The notes: generated from the letters alone by a model not told the origin. Shown: positions 8,455 to 17,111, counted from the first letter of the stretch. The stretch: 64,000 nucleotides of DNA from Azospirillum brasilense (GCF_007827795.1 NZ_VITI01000001.1:558001-622000), one strand, 5' to 3'. Program-made: numbers and translations.

Positions 8455-10860
8455 GTGAACGTCCTGACCCGATCATACGCCTTCGCCGCGCTGGGGCTGG
8501 CGGTGGGAGTCGGCCTGATGGCCGGACCCTCCGGCTCGCCCGCCGTGCTGGGCTTTGCCGGCGTCCTTGGCGCCGCCGGCTTCGGCGGGCTGTTCTGGAC
8601 CGGCAAGGAGCGCCGCCGCAGCGACCGGCTGGCGGCCGACGTGGCGCGCCTGGAGGCTTTGCTGGCCGCCTCTCCCCACCCCTGGTGCGCCTGGGACGCC
8701 GATGGCGCCGTCAGCGCGGCGCCGGGCTGCGCCGGGCTGCTCGGCGTGGCGCCGGGCCAGGACATCGCGGGTGCCTTCGCCGACTCCGACGCCCCTCGGG
8801 TCGCCGAGGCCATCCGCCGCCTGCGCGGCGGGGGCGAGGGCTTCCGAATCGAGGCGACGACCCGCAGCGGGCGGCGCCTGCTGCTGAGCGGGCGGCGGGC
8901 CGCCGGGCCGTCCAACGGAACGGAAGGCGCCGGGCATCGGGACGCCGGGCACCAGACCGTCGTCTGGCTGGAGGACATCACCGACCGCTGCACCGAGCGG
9001 GAGACGCTCACCCGCGGCCAGCGCGACGCCGAATCGGCCCTGGCCGAGCTGCGCGCGGCGGTGGACGCCCTGCCGCTGCCGGTGTGGCTGCGCGGCTCCG
9101 GACAGACGCTGTCCTGGTGCAACCGCGCCTACGCCCGCGCCGTGGATTCGTCCGACCCCGCCGCCATCCCGGAGAGCGGCAAGGAGCTGACCGCGGACGG
9201 CGCCGGGCGTGCCCTGGCGCAGCGGGCGCTGCACAGCGGGGTCGCCCAATCGGAGCGGGTTTCCGCCGTTATCGGCACGGAGCGGCGCCTTCTGGAGGTT
9301 ACCGAAGCCCCCCTGCCCGCCCCGGACGGCAGCGGCACGCTGGTCGTCGGCTACGCGCTGGACGTCACGGCGGCGGAGGAGCTGCGCGGCGAGTTGAACC
9401 GCCACCTCGCCGCCCACGCCGAGGTGCTGGAGCGGCTGGGTGCCGCCATCGCCATCTTCGGCGCCGACACGCGGCTGACCTTCTTCAACCAGGCCTACGC
9501 CCGGCTGTGGGACCTGGAGGAGTCCTGGCTGCGCAGCCAGCCCACCCACGGCGAGATCCTGGAGGAGCTGCGCACCCGCCGCCGCCTGCCCGAATACGCC
9601 GACTACCAGAGCTACAAGCGCGAACGGCTGAGCCGCTACACCCGCCTGCTGGAGCCGGTCGAGGAGCTGATGCACCTGCCGGACGGCACGACTCTGCGCA
9701 GCCTCGCCGCCCCCCACCCGCTGGGCGGGCTGATGCAGATCCTGGAGGACGTGACCAACACGCTGGCCCTGGAATCCTCCTACAACACGCTGATCGCCGT
9801 GCAGCAGGAGACGCTGGACAATCTGGCCGAGGGCATCGCGGTCTTCGGCGGCGACGGGCGGCTGAAGCTGTCCAACCCGGCCTTCGCCCGCATCTGGGAC
9901 CTGGACGACGACGACCTGCTGGGCGAGCCGCACATCTCCAGCCTGTTCGAGCGGATGCGGCCCTTCCTGGAGAATGGCGGCGACTGGGACGGCCTGAAGG
10001 ACGAGATGATCGGCGCGACGCTGGAGCGCGCCGTGCGCTCGGGCCGTCTGGAGCGGGCGGACGGCTCGGTCGTAGAGTTCTCCACCCTGCCGCTGCCCGA
10101 CGGGGCGGTGCTGAACAGCTATCTCGACGTCACCGACAGCGCCCGGCTGGAGCAGGCGCTGCGCGCCTCCAACGCCGCTCTGGAGGCCGCCGACCAGTTG
10201 AAGAGCGAGTTCATCGCCAACGTCTCGCACCATCTGCGCAACCCGCTGAACGGCATCATCGGCTTCGCCGAGGTGCTGGCGAACCAGTATTTCGGGGAGC
10301 TGAACCCGCGCCAGATCGAGTATGTGAAGGGCGTCCTCAACGCGGGCGAGCGGCTGCTGGAGCTGATCGACGACGTGGTCGACATGACCAGCCTGGGGGC
10401 CGGGGTGACCACGCTGGACCGCGGCACCGTGGACGTGCCCGACCTGCTGGAGACGGTGGGCGAGCTGACCCGCGAATGGGCGCGGCGCGAGGGGCTGCGC
10501 CTCGACCTCACCGCCCCGTCCTCGCTGGGCGAGGTGGAGGGCGACGAGCGGCGGCTGAAGCAGGCGTTGTTCACCCTGGTCGTCGGCGCCATCCGCCACC
10601 CGCCGACGGACCGCCGCATCCTGCTGTCGGGGGAGCGGACCGCCGGCGCCCTCGTGCTGACCGTGGGCAGCGGGGCCGGGCCGGGCGAGGCCGCCCCGCC
10701 CTCGCGCTACGACCGCAACGACCCGCGCGGCGCCGCGGCGCTCGGCCTGTCGCTGGTCCGCAACGTCATGGAGTTGCACGGCGGGCGGCTGGAGGTCGAG
10801 GAGTGGCCGGGCAACGGCACCCGCTTCCGCTGCGTCCTGCCGCTTCCCCCCGCCTCCTGA
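8455..10860 (+). CDS. Membrane-anchored multi-PAS sensor kinase, DivL-like, with degenerate ATPase domain
   Basis: 801 residues from the GTG at 8455; a TTG at 8419 would add 12 residues, and neither start has a clear ribosome site. Two short N-terminal TM helices (about 6-46) are followed by about four PAS-like regions (roughly 65-170, 195-300, 320-430 and 450-560) and a HisKA domain with IANVSHHLRNPLNGIIGF; the acceptor is H592. The catalytic domain is eroded: the N-box Asn is replaced (TLVVGAIRHPP) and the G1 DxGxG box is missing, while a GLSLVRNVMELHGG stretch remains. The ADQLKSEFI..VS.xLRxPL..IIGF pattern resembles DivL, the CckA-CtrA pathway pseudokinase of alphaproteobacteria, although Caulobacter DivL has Tyr where this protein has His. 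In other alphaproteobacteria a kinase of this type lies next to tsaE-amgK-murU-addBA. The DivL assignment is inference. Confidence 0.8.
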   Translation: MNVLTRSYAFAALGLAVGVGLMAGPSGSPAVLGFAGVLGAAGFGGLFWTGKERRRSDRLAADVARLEALLAASPHPWCAWDADGAVSAAPGCAGLLGVAPGQDIAGAFADSDAPRVAEAIRRLRGGGEGFRIEATTRSGRRLLLSGRRAAGPSNGTEGAGHRDAGHQTVVWLEDITDRCTERETLTRGQRDAESALAELRAAVDALPLPVWLRGSGQTLSWCNRAYARAVDSSDPAAIPESGKELTADGAGRALAQRALHSGVAQSERVSAVIGTERRLLEVTEAPLPAPDGSGTLVVGYALDVTAAEELRGELNRHLAAHAEVLERLGAAIAIFGADTRLTFFNQAYARLWDLEESWLRSQPTHGEILEELRTRRRLPEYADYQSYKRERLSRYTRLLEPVEELMHLPDGTTLRSLAAPHPLGGLMQILEDVTNTLALESSYNTLIAVQQETLDNLAEGIAVFGGDGRLKLSNPAFARIWDLDDDDLLGEPHISSLFERMRPFLENGGDWDGLKDEMIGATLERAVRSGRLERADGSVVEFSTLPLPDGAVLNSYLDVTDSARLEQALRASNAALEAADQLKSEFIANVSHHLRNPLNGIIGFAEVLANQYFGELNPRQIEYVKGVLNAGERLLELIDDVVDMTSLGAGVTTLDRGTVDVPDLLETVGELTREWARREGLRLDLTAPSSLGEVEGDERRLKQALFTLVVGAIRHPPTDRRILLSGERTAGALVLTVGSGAGPGEAAPPSRYDRNDPRGAAALGLSLVRNVMELHGGRLEVEEWPGNGTRFRCVLPLPPAS

Positions 10861-10869
10861 CGTGCCCGG

Positions 10870-12231
10870 TCAGCCCTGACCGCGTCTCACCCCTCGAAAG
10901 GGCTCGGCCTTCTCCCCATGCGGTGACGTGACCGATTCCGCGACCGCCACCGGACGGTCGGTGGTGATCAGCCGCGCGCCGCGCTGATAGGTGGCCCAGC
11001 GCCACAGCCACTGCATGGTGACCAGCATCCGCTTGTGGAAGTTCACCAGCAGATAGACGTGGATGATCGCCCACAGCACCCAGGCGAACCAGCCTTTCAG
11101 CTTGCGCGTCCCGAAATCGAAGACGGCGGCGCTGCGCCCGACGATGGCGGTGTTGCCGCGGTTGCGGAAGCGGAAGGGCGCCAGCGGCTGGCCGCGCAGC
11201 AGGCTGGCCTCCAGCCCGCCGCCAAGATGCTCGCCCTGCTGCTTGGCGACCTGGGCCAGACCGGGCAGCGGCTTGCCGTCGTCGCCGGTCAGCGCCGCCG
11301 TGTCGCCCAGCGCGTAGACGTCGGGCACGCCCGGCACCGACAGGTCGGCGTTGATCGGAATGCGCCCGCTGCGGTCGGTCTCCACCCCCAGCCAGGACCC
11401 GGCGGGCGACGCCTTGACCCCGGCGCCCCACACGATGGCCCCCGCCGGGATGAAGCGCCCGCCGACCGTGGCGCCCTCCGGCGTGATGCTCTCCACCGCC
11501 TGCCCGGTCAGCACGACGACGCCCAGCTCCTCCAGCTTGCGGCGGGCGTACTGGCCGAGATCGTCGGGGAAGGTGGACAGGATGCGCGGCCCGGCCTCGA
11601 CCAACAGGACGCGGGCGGTGCGCGGGTCGATGCGGCGGAAGTCGCGGGCCAGCGTGAAGCGGGCCAGCTCCGCCACCGCCCCGGCCATCTCCACGCCGGT
11701 CGGACCGCCGCCGACCACGATGGTGGTCATCAGCGCCTTCTGACGGGCTGGGTCCTCGGACATCTCCGCCTGCTCGAAGTTCATCAGCAGCCGGGCGCGT
11801 ATCCGCCGGGCGTTCTCGATGGTTTTCAGGCCGGGGGCGATCTCCGCCCAGTCGTCGTGCCCGAAATAGCTGTAGGAGGAGCCGGTGGCCAGCACCAGCC
11901 GGTCGTAAGGGACGAAACTGCCGTCGGCCAACTCCACCCGCTTGGCGGCGCGGTCGACGCCGGTCACCTCGCCCATCACCACGTCGATGTTGGGGTGGCG
12001 GCTGACGATGCGGCGGATCGGCTCGGCGATGTCGGCGGGCGACAGGGCGGCGGTCGCCACCTGATAGAGCAGCGGCACGAACAGGTGATAGTTGTTCCGG
12101 TCGATGATGGTGACGCGGATGTTCGTCCCGCCCAGGGCCTCCGCGCAGGCCAGCCCGCCGAACCCCGCCCCGACGATCACGACATGGGGGCGGCTGTCCA
12201 CGGGCGCGGGGGTGCGGTCGATCTGCGGCAC
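10870..12231 (-). CDS. ndh: Type II NADH:quinone oxidoreductase (NDH-2)
   Basis: A 453-residue, single-subunit, non-proton-pumping NADH dehydrogenase that passes electrons from NADH through FAD to the quinone pool on the inner face of the membrane. The FAD-binding motif GAGFGGLACAEAL lies near residues 21-33 and the NADH-binding motif VVGGGPTGVEMAG near 170. The C-terminal part has an aromatic amphipathic or membrane segment (WFAWVLWAIIHVYLLVNF, about 395-412), as in bacterial NDH-2. It converges on the PAS kinase gene with a 9-bp gap and has no operon partner. Distinguishing NDH-2 from related sulfide:quinone reductases rests on the DRNNYHLFVPLLYQVATAAL segment, which is typical of Ndh. Confidence 0.93.
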   Translation of the reverse strand: MPQIDRTPAPVDSRPHVVIVGAGFGGLACAEALGGTNIRVTIIDRNNYHLFVPLLYQVATAALSPADIAEPIRRIVSRHPNIDVVMGEVTGVDRAAKRVELADGSFVPYDRLVLATGSSYSYFGHDDWAEIAPGLKTIENARRIRARLLMNFEQAEMSEDPARQKALMTTIVVGGGPTGVEMAGAVAELARFTLARDFRRIDPRTARVLLVEAGPRILSTFPDDLGQYARRKLEELGVVVLTGQAVESITPEGATVGGRFIPAGAIVWGAGVKASPAGSWLGVETDRSGRIPINADLSVPGVPDVYALGDTAALTGDDGKPLPGLAQVAKQQGEHLGGGLEASLLRGQPLAPFRFRNRGNTAIVGRSAAVFDFGTRKLKGWFAWVLWAIIHVYLLVNFHKRMLVTMQWLWRWATYQRGARLITTDRPVAVAESVTSPHGEKAEPFRGVRRGQG

Positions 12232-12327
12232 GGCGGCAACCTCCGGTCAAGACGATCCTGCACCGTTAAACGCCGATGCGCCGCCGATGTTGCGGTGCAA
12301 TCCGGCGCCAACGGACGCCAATCGTTT

Positions 12328-12426
12328 CCCCCACCCTAACCCTCCCCCGCTTTGCAGGGGAGGGAACTGCCGCCCATTCGCACCAATCTCCCTCCCCTGC
12401 GCAGCGGGGGAGGGCCGGGGTGGGGG
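12328..12426. repeat. Palindromic intergenic repeat, copy 1
   Basis: The outer arms (CCCCCACCC...CTCCCCCGC..GCAGGGGAGGG and its complement CCCTCCCCTGCGCAGCGGGGGAGGG..GGGGTGGGGG) form an imperfect inverted repeat of about 38 nt per arm around a loop of roughly 20 nt. Each arm can also fold alone through CTCCCC/GGGGAG. The same arms recur at 22529-22632 and 35880-36038. It lies between ndh and the EnvZ-like kinase gene, both on the minus strand. It behaves like a REP/BIME-type element. Confidence 0.8.
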
Positions 12427-12467
12427 CAAAGCTTCCGAGATTGATGCCTGGGCGAAGTCCATGAGGC

Positions 12468-13847
12468 TCACCGCGGCAGGGTCACCGTCACCCGCAGCCC
12501 TCCCTCCGGGCGGTTTGCCAGCGCGATGTCGCCGCCGTGGCCGCGCACCACCGTGCGGGCGGTGGCAAGCCCCAGCCCCACCCCGCCGGTGTCGCGGGAG
12601 CGCGAGCGCTCCAGCCGGTAGAAGGGGGCGAAGACCTTCTCGAACTCCTCCTCCGGGATGCCGGGACCGCCGTCCTCGATCTCGACCCGCAAATCTCCAT
12701 CCCCAAGACACAGCCGCACGGTCAAGCCGCCGCCATAGGCGATGGCGTTGTCCATCAGGTTGGCGAAGGCGCGGCGCAGGGCCACCGGGCGCCCGTCCAC
12801 CGTCGCGTGCGCCGGCCCCTCGTAGGCCGCCTCGTGCCCGGCGTCCACGCGGTCGTCGCACAGGCTCTGCAGCAGGTCGGCGAGGTCGAGCGGGCCGCGC
12901 GGCTCGTGCTTGGCGTCGTCGCGGGCGAAGGCCAGCGTGGCGTTGATCATCGCCGCCATCTCGTCGAGGTCGGCGAGCATCTTGCGCTGCATCTCCGGGT
13001 CCTCGACCAGCTCGGCGCGCAGGCGCAGGCGGGTCAGCGGCGTGCGCAGGTCGTGGCTCATCGCCGCCACCATCTGCGTGCGGTCGGCGACGAAGCGGGC
13101 CAGACGCGCCTGCATCCGGTTGAAGGCGCGGGTGGCGGCGCGCAGCTCCTGGGGGCCGGCTTCGGGCAAAGGCGGCGCCTCGCCGTCCACGCCCAGCCGC
13201 TCCGCCGCGTCGGCGAAGCGCGCGATGGGGGCGGTCATGCGGCGCGCCGTCCAGACCGAGACCAGGGCCACCGCCCCGACGATGCCGGCCATCCACAGCG
13301 CGAAGCGCAGCAGCCGGAACGGCCCCTCCAGCGGGTCGCCGCCGACGAAGGTCAGCCAGGACCCGTCCTTCAGCCCCACCGACAGCCGGACGTCGGTGCC
13401 CCAGCGGTGCTCGTCCACCGGGAAGGGGCCGGGCATCGGGCGCTCCCGCCGGACCTCGACCACCACGGCGCGGTCGGGATCGTCCAGCTCGCCGCGGATG
13501 GCGCGGCGCAGCCGGTCGAAGGGAAAGCCTTCGCGCTGGTTGGCGAAGCGCGGCGTCTCGGGGTTCCAGTCCACCCGCAGCACGGGGTCGTCGATCGCCT
13601 TCACCAGCCGCCGCCGCTCCTGCGGCGGGGTGCTCTCCACGAGTTGGACGATGGCGGTGACGCGCTGGACGAGGACGCGCATGCTGTGGGCGGGCGGTCC
13701 CGGGGGACGGTCGGTGAGGTAGACCAGCGCGCTGACCGCCTGGGTCAGCAGCAGCGCCAGAACCACGGTCAGCACCAGCCGCGAGGCGATGCTGTCCGGC
13801 AGCCAGCGCCGGGCCACCAGCAGGCGGCTCTTGCGGGCGGTCTCCAC
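12468..13847 (-). CDS. Sensor histidine kinase, EnvZ type
   Basis: A 459-residue membrane kinase: TM1 about 22-44, a periplasmic domain of about 130 residues, TM2 about 178-203, HAMP, HisKA with H265 (AAMSHDLRTPLTRLRLRAEL, the EnvZ-like form), and HATPase_c with NLMDNAIAYG, EDGGPGIP and GVGLGLATARTV. It begins one base after the stop of the OmpR-type regulator, so the two form an operon on the minus strand. The periplasmic target is unknown, but the divergent Spy/CpxP-like gene suggests an envelope-stress or metal signal. All catalytic boxes are intact. Confidence 0.92.
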   Translation of the reverse strand: METARKSRLLVARRWLPDSIASRLVLTVVLALLLTQAVSALVYLTDRPPGPPAHSMRVLVQRVTAIVQLVESTPPQERRRLVKAIDDPVLRVDWNPETPRFANQREGFPFDRLRRAIRGELDDPDRAVVVEVRRERPMPGPFPVDEHRWGTDVRLSVGLKDGSWLTFVGGDPLEGPFRLLRFALWMAGIVGAVALVSVWTARRMTAPIARFADAAERLGVDGEAPPLPEAGPQELRAATRAFNRMQARLARFVADRTQMVAAMSHDLRTPLTRLRLRAELVEDPEMQRKMLADLDEMAAMINATLAFARDDAKHEPRGPLDLADLLQSLCDDRVDAGHEAAYEGPAHATVDGRPVALRRAFANLMDNAIAYGGGLTVRLCLGDGDLRVEIEDGGPGIPEEEFEKVFAPFYRLERSRSRDTGGVGLGLATARTVVRGHGGDIALANRPEGGLRVTVTLPR

Positions 13848-13848
13848 C

Positions 13849-14583
13849 TCAGCCTCCCGTCACCGCCGGGGTGAACAGATAGCCGCCGCCGCGCACCGTC
13901 TTGATCATGGTGGGGTCGGCCGGGTCGGGTTCGATCTTGCGGCGCAGGCGGCTGACCTGCACGTCGATGGAACGGTCGAAGGGCACCGCCGAGCGGCCAC
14001 GCGCCAGATCGAGCAGCTGGTCGCGGGTCAGCACCCGCTGCGGATGCTCCACGAAGGCGACCAGCAGGTCGTATTCCCCGGCGGAGAGCTGCACCAGCAC
14101 CCCGTCGGGCGAGCGCAGTTCCCGCTTGGCGAGGTCGAGCGTCCAGCCCTCGAAGCCCAGCGTCTTGCCCACCGCACCGCCGGCCACCGGCGGGCCGGAG
14201 GCGCGGCGCAGCACGGCCTTGACGCGGGCCAGAAGCTCGCGCGGGCTGAAGGGCTTCGCCAGATAGTCGTCGGCCCCCATCTCCAGCCCGACGATGCGGT
14301 CCGTCTCCTCGCCCATCGCGGTCAGCATGATGACCGGCGTCTGCGCCGTCTCCGGCGTGGCGCGCAGGCGGCGGCACAGGCTCAGCCCGTCCTCCCCCGG
14401 CATCATCAGGTCGAGCACGATCAGGTCCACGCGCGCGCTGTCCAGCGTGCGCATCATCTCCACCCCGTCCTTGGCCCCGGTGACGCGGAAGCCGTGCCGC
14501 GTCAGGAACTGCGACAGGAGGGTGCGGATTTCGCGGTCGTCGTCGACCACCAGCAGGTGAGGGGTGCGGTCCATGGAACGCAT
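13849..14583 (-). CDS. OmpR-family response regulator
   Basis: 244 residues with an N-terminal receiver (VVDDDREIRTLL; phospho-acceptor D58 in LIVLDLMMPGEDG; conserved Lys in YLAKPFSPREL) and a C-terminal winged-helix DNA-binding domain (SIDVQVSRLRRKIE, TVRGGGYLF). It is the cognate partner of the adjacent EnvZ-type kinase. Two in-frame starts exist, ATG 14583 and ATG 14574 (MDRTPHLL); either gives a complete receiver. Direct GTTAC repeats in the divergent promoter region are a plausible binding site. Confidence 0.93.
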   Translation of the reverse strand: MRSMDRTPHLLVVDDDREIRTLLSQFLTRHGFRVTGAKDGVEMMRTLDSARVDLIVLDLMMPGEDGLSLCRRLRATPETAQTPVIMLTAMGEETDRIVGLEMGADDYLAKPFSPRELLARVKAVLRRASGPPVAGGAVGKTLGFEGWTLDLAKRELRSPDGVLVQLSAGEYDLLVAFVEHPQRVLTRDQLLDLARGRSAVPFDRSIDVQVSRLRRKIEPDPADPTMIKTVRGGGYLFTPAVTGG

Positions 14584-14620
14584 GATCCGACGCGCGGGCG
14601 CCGGGGTGAAGAAGAAATGT

Positions 14621-14663
14621 GTAACGCCACGTTACGGGGCGGCCGGCTGTTACACAGCGTTAC
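14621..14663. promoter_or_regulatory. GTTAC repeats: candidate OmpR-family operator
   Basis: The divergent region between the response-regulator gene and the Spy-like gene holds GTAAC (14621-14625) and GTTAC at 14631-14635, 14649-14653 and 14659-14663. The last two copies are direct repeats with a 10-bp period, the geometry that OmpR/PhoB-type dimers prefer; the first pair forms an inverted repeat. The Spy-like ATG lies about 100 bp further on. Confidence 0.45.
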
Positions 14664-14760
14664 CAATTCACGGAAGGCCGGACATCAACCGGATACGTTG
14701 CCGGCCCATCATCGGGGTCATCGGGAACGCAAGACCCCGTCGATAACAAGGAGCATCCCC

Positions 14761-15339
14761 ATGAAACGCGCTATGATGACCACCGCCGCGCTGGTTCTCG
14801 GTCTCGGCCTCGCCGTGCCGGTCTTCGCCCAGCAGCAGCCGGGTCCCGGCGCCGGCCCTGGCCCCGGTCCGGACGGCGGCCGGCATTTCTCCCGGATGTG
14901 CGAGGACCAGGACGCCCGGCTGGCCGGCATGCTGGCCTACGCCGAGAAGAAGCTGAACATCACCGACCAGCAGCGCGCCGCCTGGACTAAGTTCGCCGAC
15001 GCCGCGAACGCGAGCCAGAAGCCCACCCAGGACCTCTGCGCCAAGTACAAGGACCAGCCGATGCCCGCCGCCGCCCCGGCCCGGTTGGAGCGCATGGAGG
15101 CCATGATGTCGGCCCGCCTCGCCCAGCTTCAGCAGGTGCGCCCGGCGCTGACCGACCTCTACGCCCAGCTCACCCCGGACCAGCAGAAGCAGGCCGACCG
15201 CTTCCTCGACCGCGCCGGGCACGGCATGATGGGCGGTGGCATGGGCAGTCCCGGCATGCGCCACCACGGTCACGGCCCGATGCACGGCGAAGGCCCCGGC
15301 CGCGGTCCGGGTCCGGGTAATGGCCCCCGCGGCGGCTGA
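14761..15339 (+). CDS. Spy/CpxP-like periplasmic protein (LTXXQ family)
   Basis: A 192-residue exported protein: signal peptide cleaved after VFA (residue 23), then a Pro/Gly linker and a helical core with two LTxxQ-type motifs (ITDQQRAAW and LTPDQQKQAD), the hallmark of Spy and CpxP. The C-terminal 35 residues are rich in Gly, His, Met and Pro (HHGHGPMHGEG) and could bind metal. Two cysteines are present (MCEDQD, DLCAKY). AAGGAG precedes the ATG. CpxP and Spy act as periplasmic chaperones or as feedback inhibitors of an envelope-stress kinase; the divergent OmpR/EnvZ-type pair makes that role likely here, but it is inference. Confidence 0.8.
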   Translation: MKRAMMTTAALVLGLGLAVPVFAQQQPGPGAGPGPGPDGGRHFSRMCEDQDARLAGMLAYAEKKLNITDQQRAAWTKFADAANASQKPTQDLCAKYKDQPMPAAAPARLERMEAMMSARLAQLQQVRPALTDLYAQLTPDQQKQADRFLDRAGHGMMGGGMGSPGMRHHGHGPMHGEGPGRGPGPGNGPRGG

Positions 15340-15370
15340 TCTCCTGCCTCCCGCCAGCCGCTGACGGAGC

Positions 15371-15406
15371 GGGCCGCCGGTTTCCCCGGCGGCCCGTTTC
15401 CGTTTT
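15371..15406 (+). terminator. Intrinsic terminator after the Spy-like gene
   Basis: A perfect 10-bp stem, GGGCCGCCGG (15371-15380) and CCGGCGGCCC (15386-15395), has a 5-nt loop and is followed by GTTTCCGTTTT. It lies between the Spy-like gene (+) and the reductase gene (-) that converge here. Confidence 0.75.
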
Positions 15407-15414
15407 CGGGACGG

Positions 15415-16437
15415 TTACTCGGCGCCGGGGACGCCCTTGGAGGTCGAGTATTCGAAGTGCAGCGCCTCGCCCGGATGGACCAGCGGGTGGATGGCGTGGG
15501 CCGCCTGCGCCGCCTCGGAGAAGCCGCAGAGGATCAGCTTCAGCTTGCCGGGATAGGTGGCGATGTCGCCGATGGCGTAGACGCCGGGGGCGCTGGTGGC
15601 GCAGCCGGGCAGGCTGACGCCGATGTGGCTGCGCTCCAGGTTCAGGCCCCACTCGGCGATCGGCCCCAGATTCATCGACAGGCCGAAGAAGGCGAGCAGC
15701 GCGTCGGCCGGCAGGTCCTTCTCCTCACCGTCCAGCGTGGCGACGCGCACGGCGGAGAGCTGGCCGTTCTCGCCGACCAGACCGGAGAGCTGGTAGGGAA
15801 CCACCATCTCCACCTTGCCCTCGCGGACCAGGACGTCCATGCGGGCGACGCTTTCCGGGGCGGCGCGGAACTTGGGCCGGCGGTGGACGACGTAGACCTT
15901 CTCCGCCACGTCGGCCAGCGACAGCGTCCAGTCCACGGCGGAATCGCCGCCGCCGGCGATGACCACGCGCTTGCCGGCGAAGTCCTGCTTGCGGCGGACC
16001 ATGTAGAAGACCGACGTGCCCTCGAACTTCTCCAGCCCGTCCAGCGGCGGGCGGTTGGGGCCGAAGGCGCCGCAGCCGGCGGCGATGATCACCGCCTGGG
16101 TGTCGATCTGCGTGCCGATGCCGGTCTCCACCAGCCAGCGCCCTTCCTCCGTGCGGGTCAGCTTCTCGACCTGCTGGCCCAGATGATAGACCGGGCTGAA
16201 GGGGGCGGCCTGCTCCGCCAGCTTGTCGATCAGGTCGGCGGCCTCGATGGACGGGTGGGCCGGGATGTCGTAGATCGGCTTCTCCGGGTACAGCGCGGTG
16301 CACTGCCCGCCGACCATGTCCAGCGCGTCCACCACATGGCATCGCATCTTCAGCATGCCGCATTCGAACACGGCGAAGAGACCGACGGGGCCGGCGCCGA
16401 CGATGACGACGTCGGTGCGATGGACGGTGTGCGACAT
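15415..16437 (-). CDS. Ferredoxin/flavodoxin-NADP reductase, thioredoxin-reductase-like type
   Basis: A 340-residue flavoprotein with an FAD-binding GAGPVGLFAVFE near residue 12 and a central NADPH-binding loop VIAGGGDSAVDW. It lacks the CxxC redox pair of true thioredoxin reductase, and it has the CTALYPEKPIYDIPAHP segment typical of the YumC-like ferredoxin-NADP reductases. It would move electrons between NADPH and ferredoxin or flavodoxin. The start ATG 16437 (MSHTVHRTDVVIVG) was preferred over ATG 16458 because the family begins there. It stands alone. Confidence 0.88.
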   Translation of the reverse strand: MSHTVHRTDVVIVGAGPVGLFAVFECGMLKMRCHVVDALDMVGGQCTALYPEKPIYDIPAHPSIEAADLIDKLAEQAAPFSPVYHLGQQVEKLTRTEEGRWLVETGIGTQIDTQAVIIAAGCGAFGPNRPPLDGLEKFEGTSVFYMVRRKQDFAGKRVVIAGGGDSAVDWTLSLADVAEKVYVVHRRPKFRAAPESVARMDVLVREGKVEMVVPYQLSGLVGENGQLSAVRVATLDGEEKDLPADALLAFFGLSMNLGPIAEWGLNLERSHIGVSLPGCATSAPGVYAIGDIATYPGKLKLILCGFSEAAQAAHAIHPLVHPGEALHFEYSTSKGVPGAE

Positions 16438-16660
16438 GGGACGCGCTGCCTTGTGCAAACGGGGGGAACGATGAAGCCTTCAATTGTCCGGTTTCGCGCG
16501 CCCGGTCAACCCCGCCGTCAGCCCCGCCCTGCACGCCGGGAACGGCCGGCCCGCGCAAAATGGGGGACGACCCGCCGATTTCCTTCTGGGCGTGCGGTTG
16601 CGGTGGGGTAGGATTTGCGCGTTTCCACCGTGCCGGAGCGCCCGCGATGAAGGACTGGCG

Positions 16661-17092
16661 ATGAAGGAACTGCGCTGCCTCGTGTTCACCGACCAGGAGG
16701 TGGTGAAGGCCGTGCTCGACCGCCGCCGCCGGATGCGCGAGCCGCTGCCCAACGGCACGGTCGGCAAGGTCACCTACCGCCCCGGCCAGCCCGGCGGCGG
16801 CGGGGTGGAGACGCTGATCCAGGTGACCGGGGACGAGGGCGACGACCGCAGCATGACCCTGCACGAGTCCGAGGTCGCGGCGGCGCTGGTGTCCTACTGC
16901 ATGGGCCGCAAGATCCCCCTGCCCGTCGAGTCCGACAAGATGATCCACCTGATCAACGGTGCCCTGACGCTGATGATCACCATGAACTTCAAGAAGCCCC
17001 CGCGTCTGGTGGAGGACCGGGTCGAGGCGGCGGAGTCCGCCCCTGCCCCCGCCCCCGGCCCGGTGCCGCGCAAGGCCGCCTCCCGACGTTGA
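16661..17092 (+). CDS. Uncharacterised protein upstream of tsaE
   Basis: A 143-residue protein that I do not recognise. The N-terminal 115 residues look like a compact soluble alpha/beta domain (MKELRCLVFTDQEVV, then a glycine-rich loop PGQPGGGGVETLI, then LHESEVAAALVSYCM), followed by a disordered Ala/Pro tail. No signal peptide or TM segment is seen. It ends 19 bp before the tsaE ATG on the same strand and is probably co-transcribed with tsaE-amgK-murU. GC-rich third positions support it being a real gene. Confidence 0.65.
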   Translation: MKELRCLVFTDQEVVKAVLDRRRRMREPLPNGTVGKVTYRPGQPGGGGVETLIQVTGDEGDDRSMTLHESEVAAALVSYCMGRKIPLPVESDKMIHLINGALTLMITMNFKKPPRLVEDRVEAAESAPAPAPGPVPRKAASRR

Positions 17093-17111
17093 CTTGGCCC
17101 TATCCAACACG

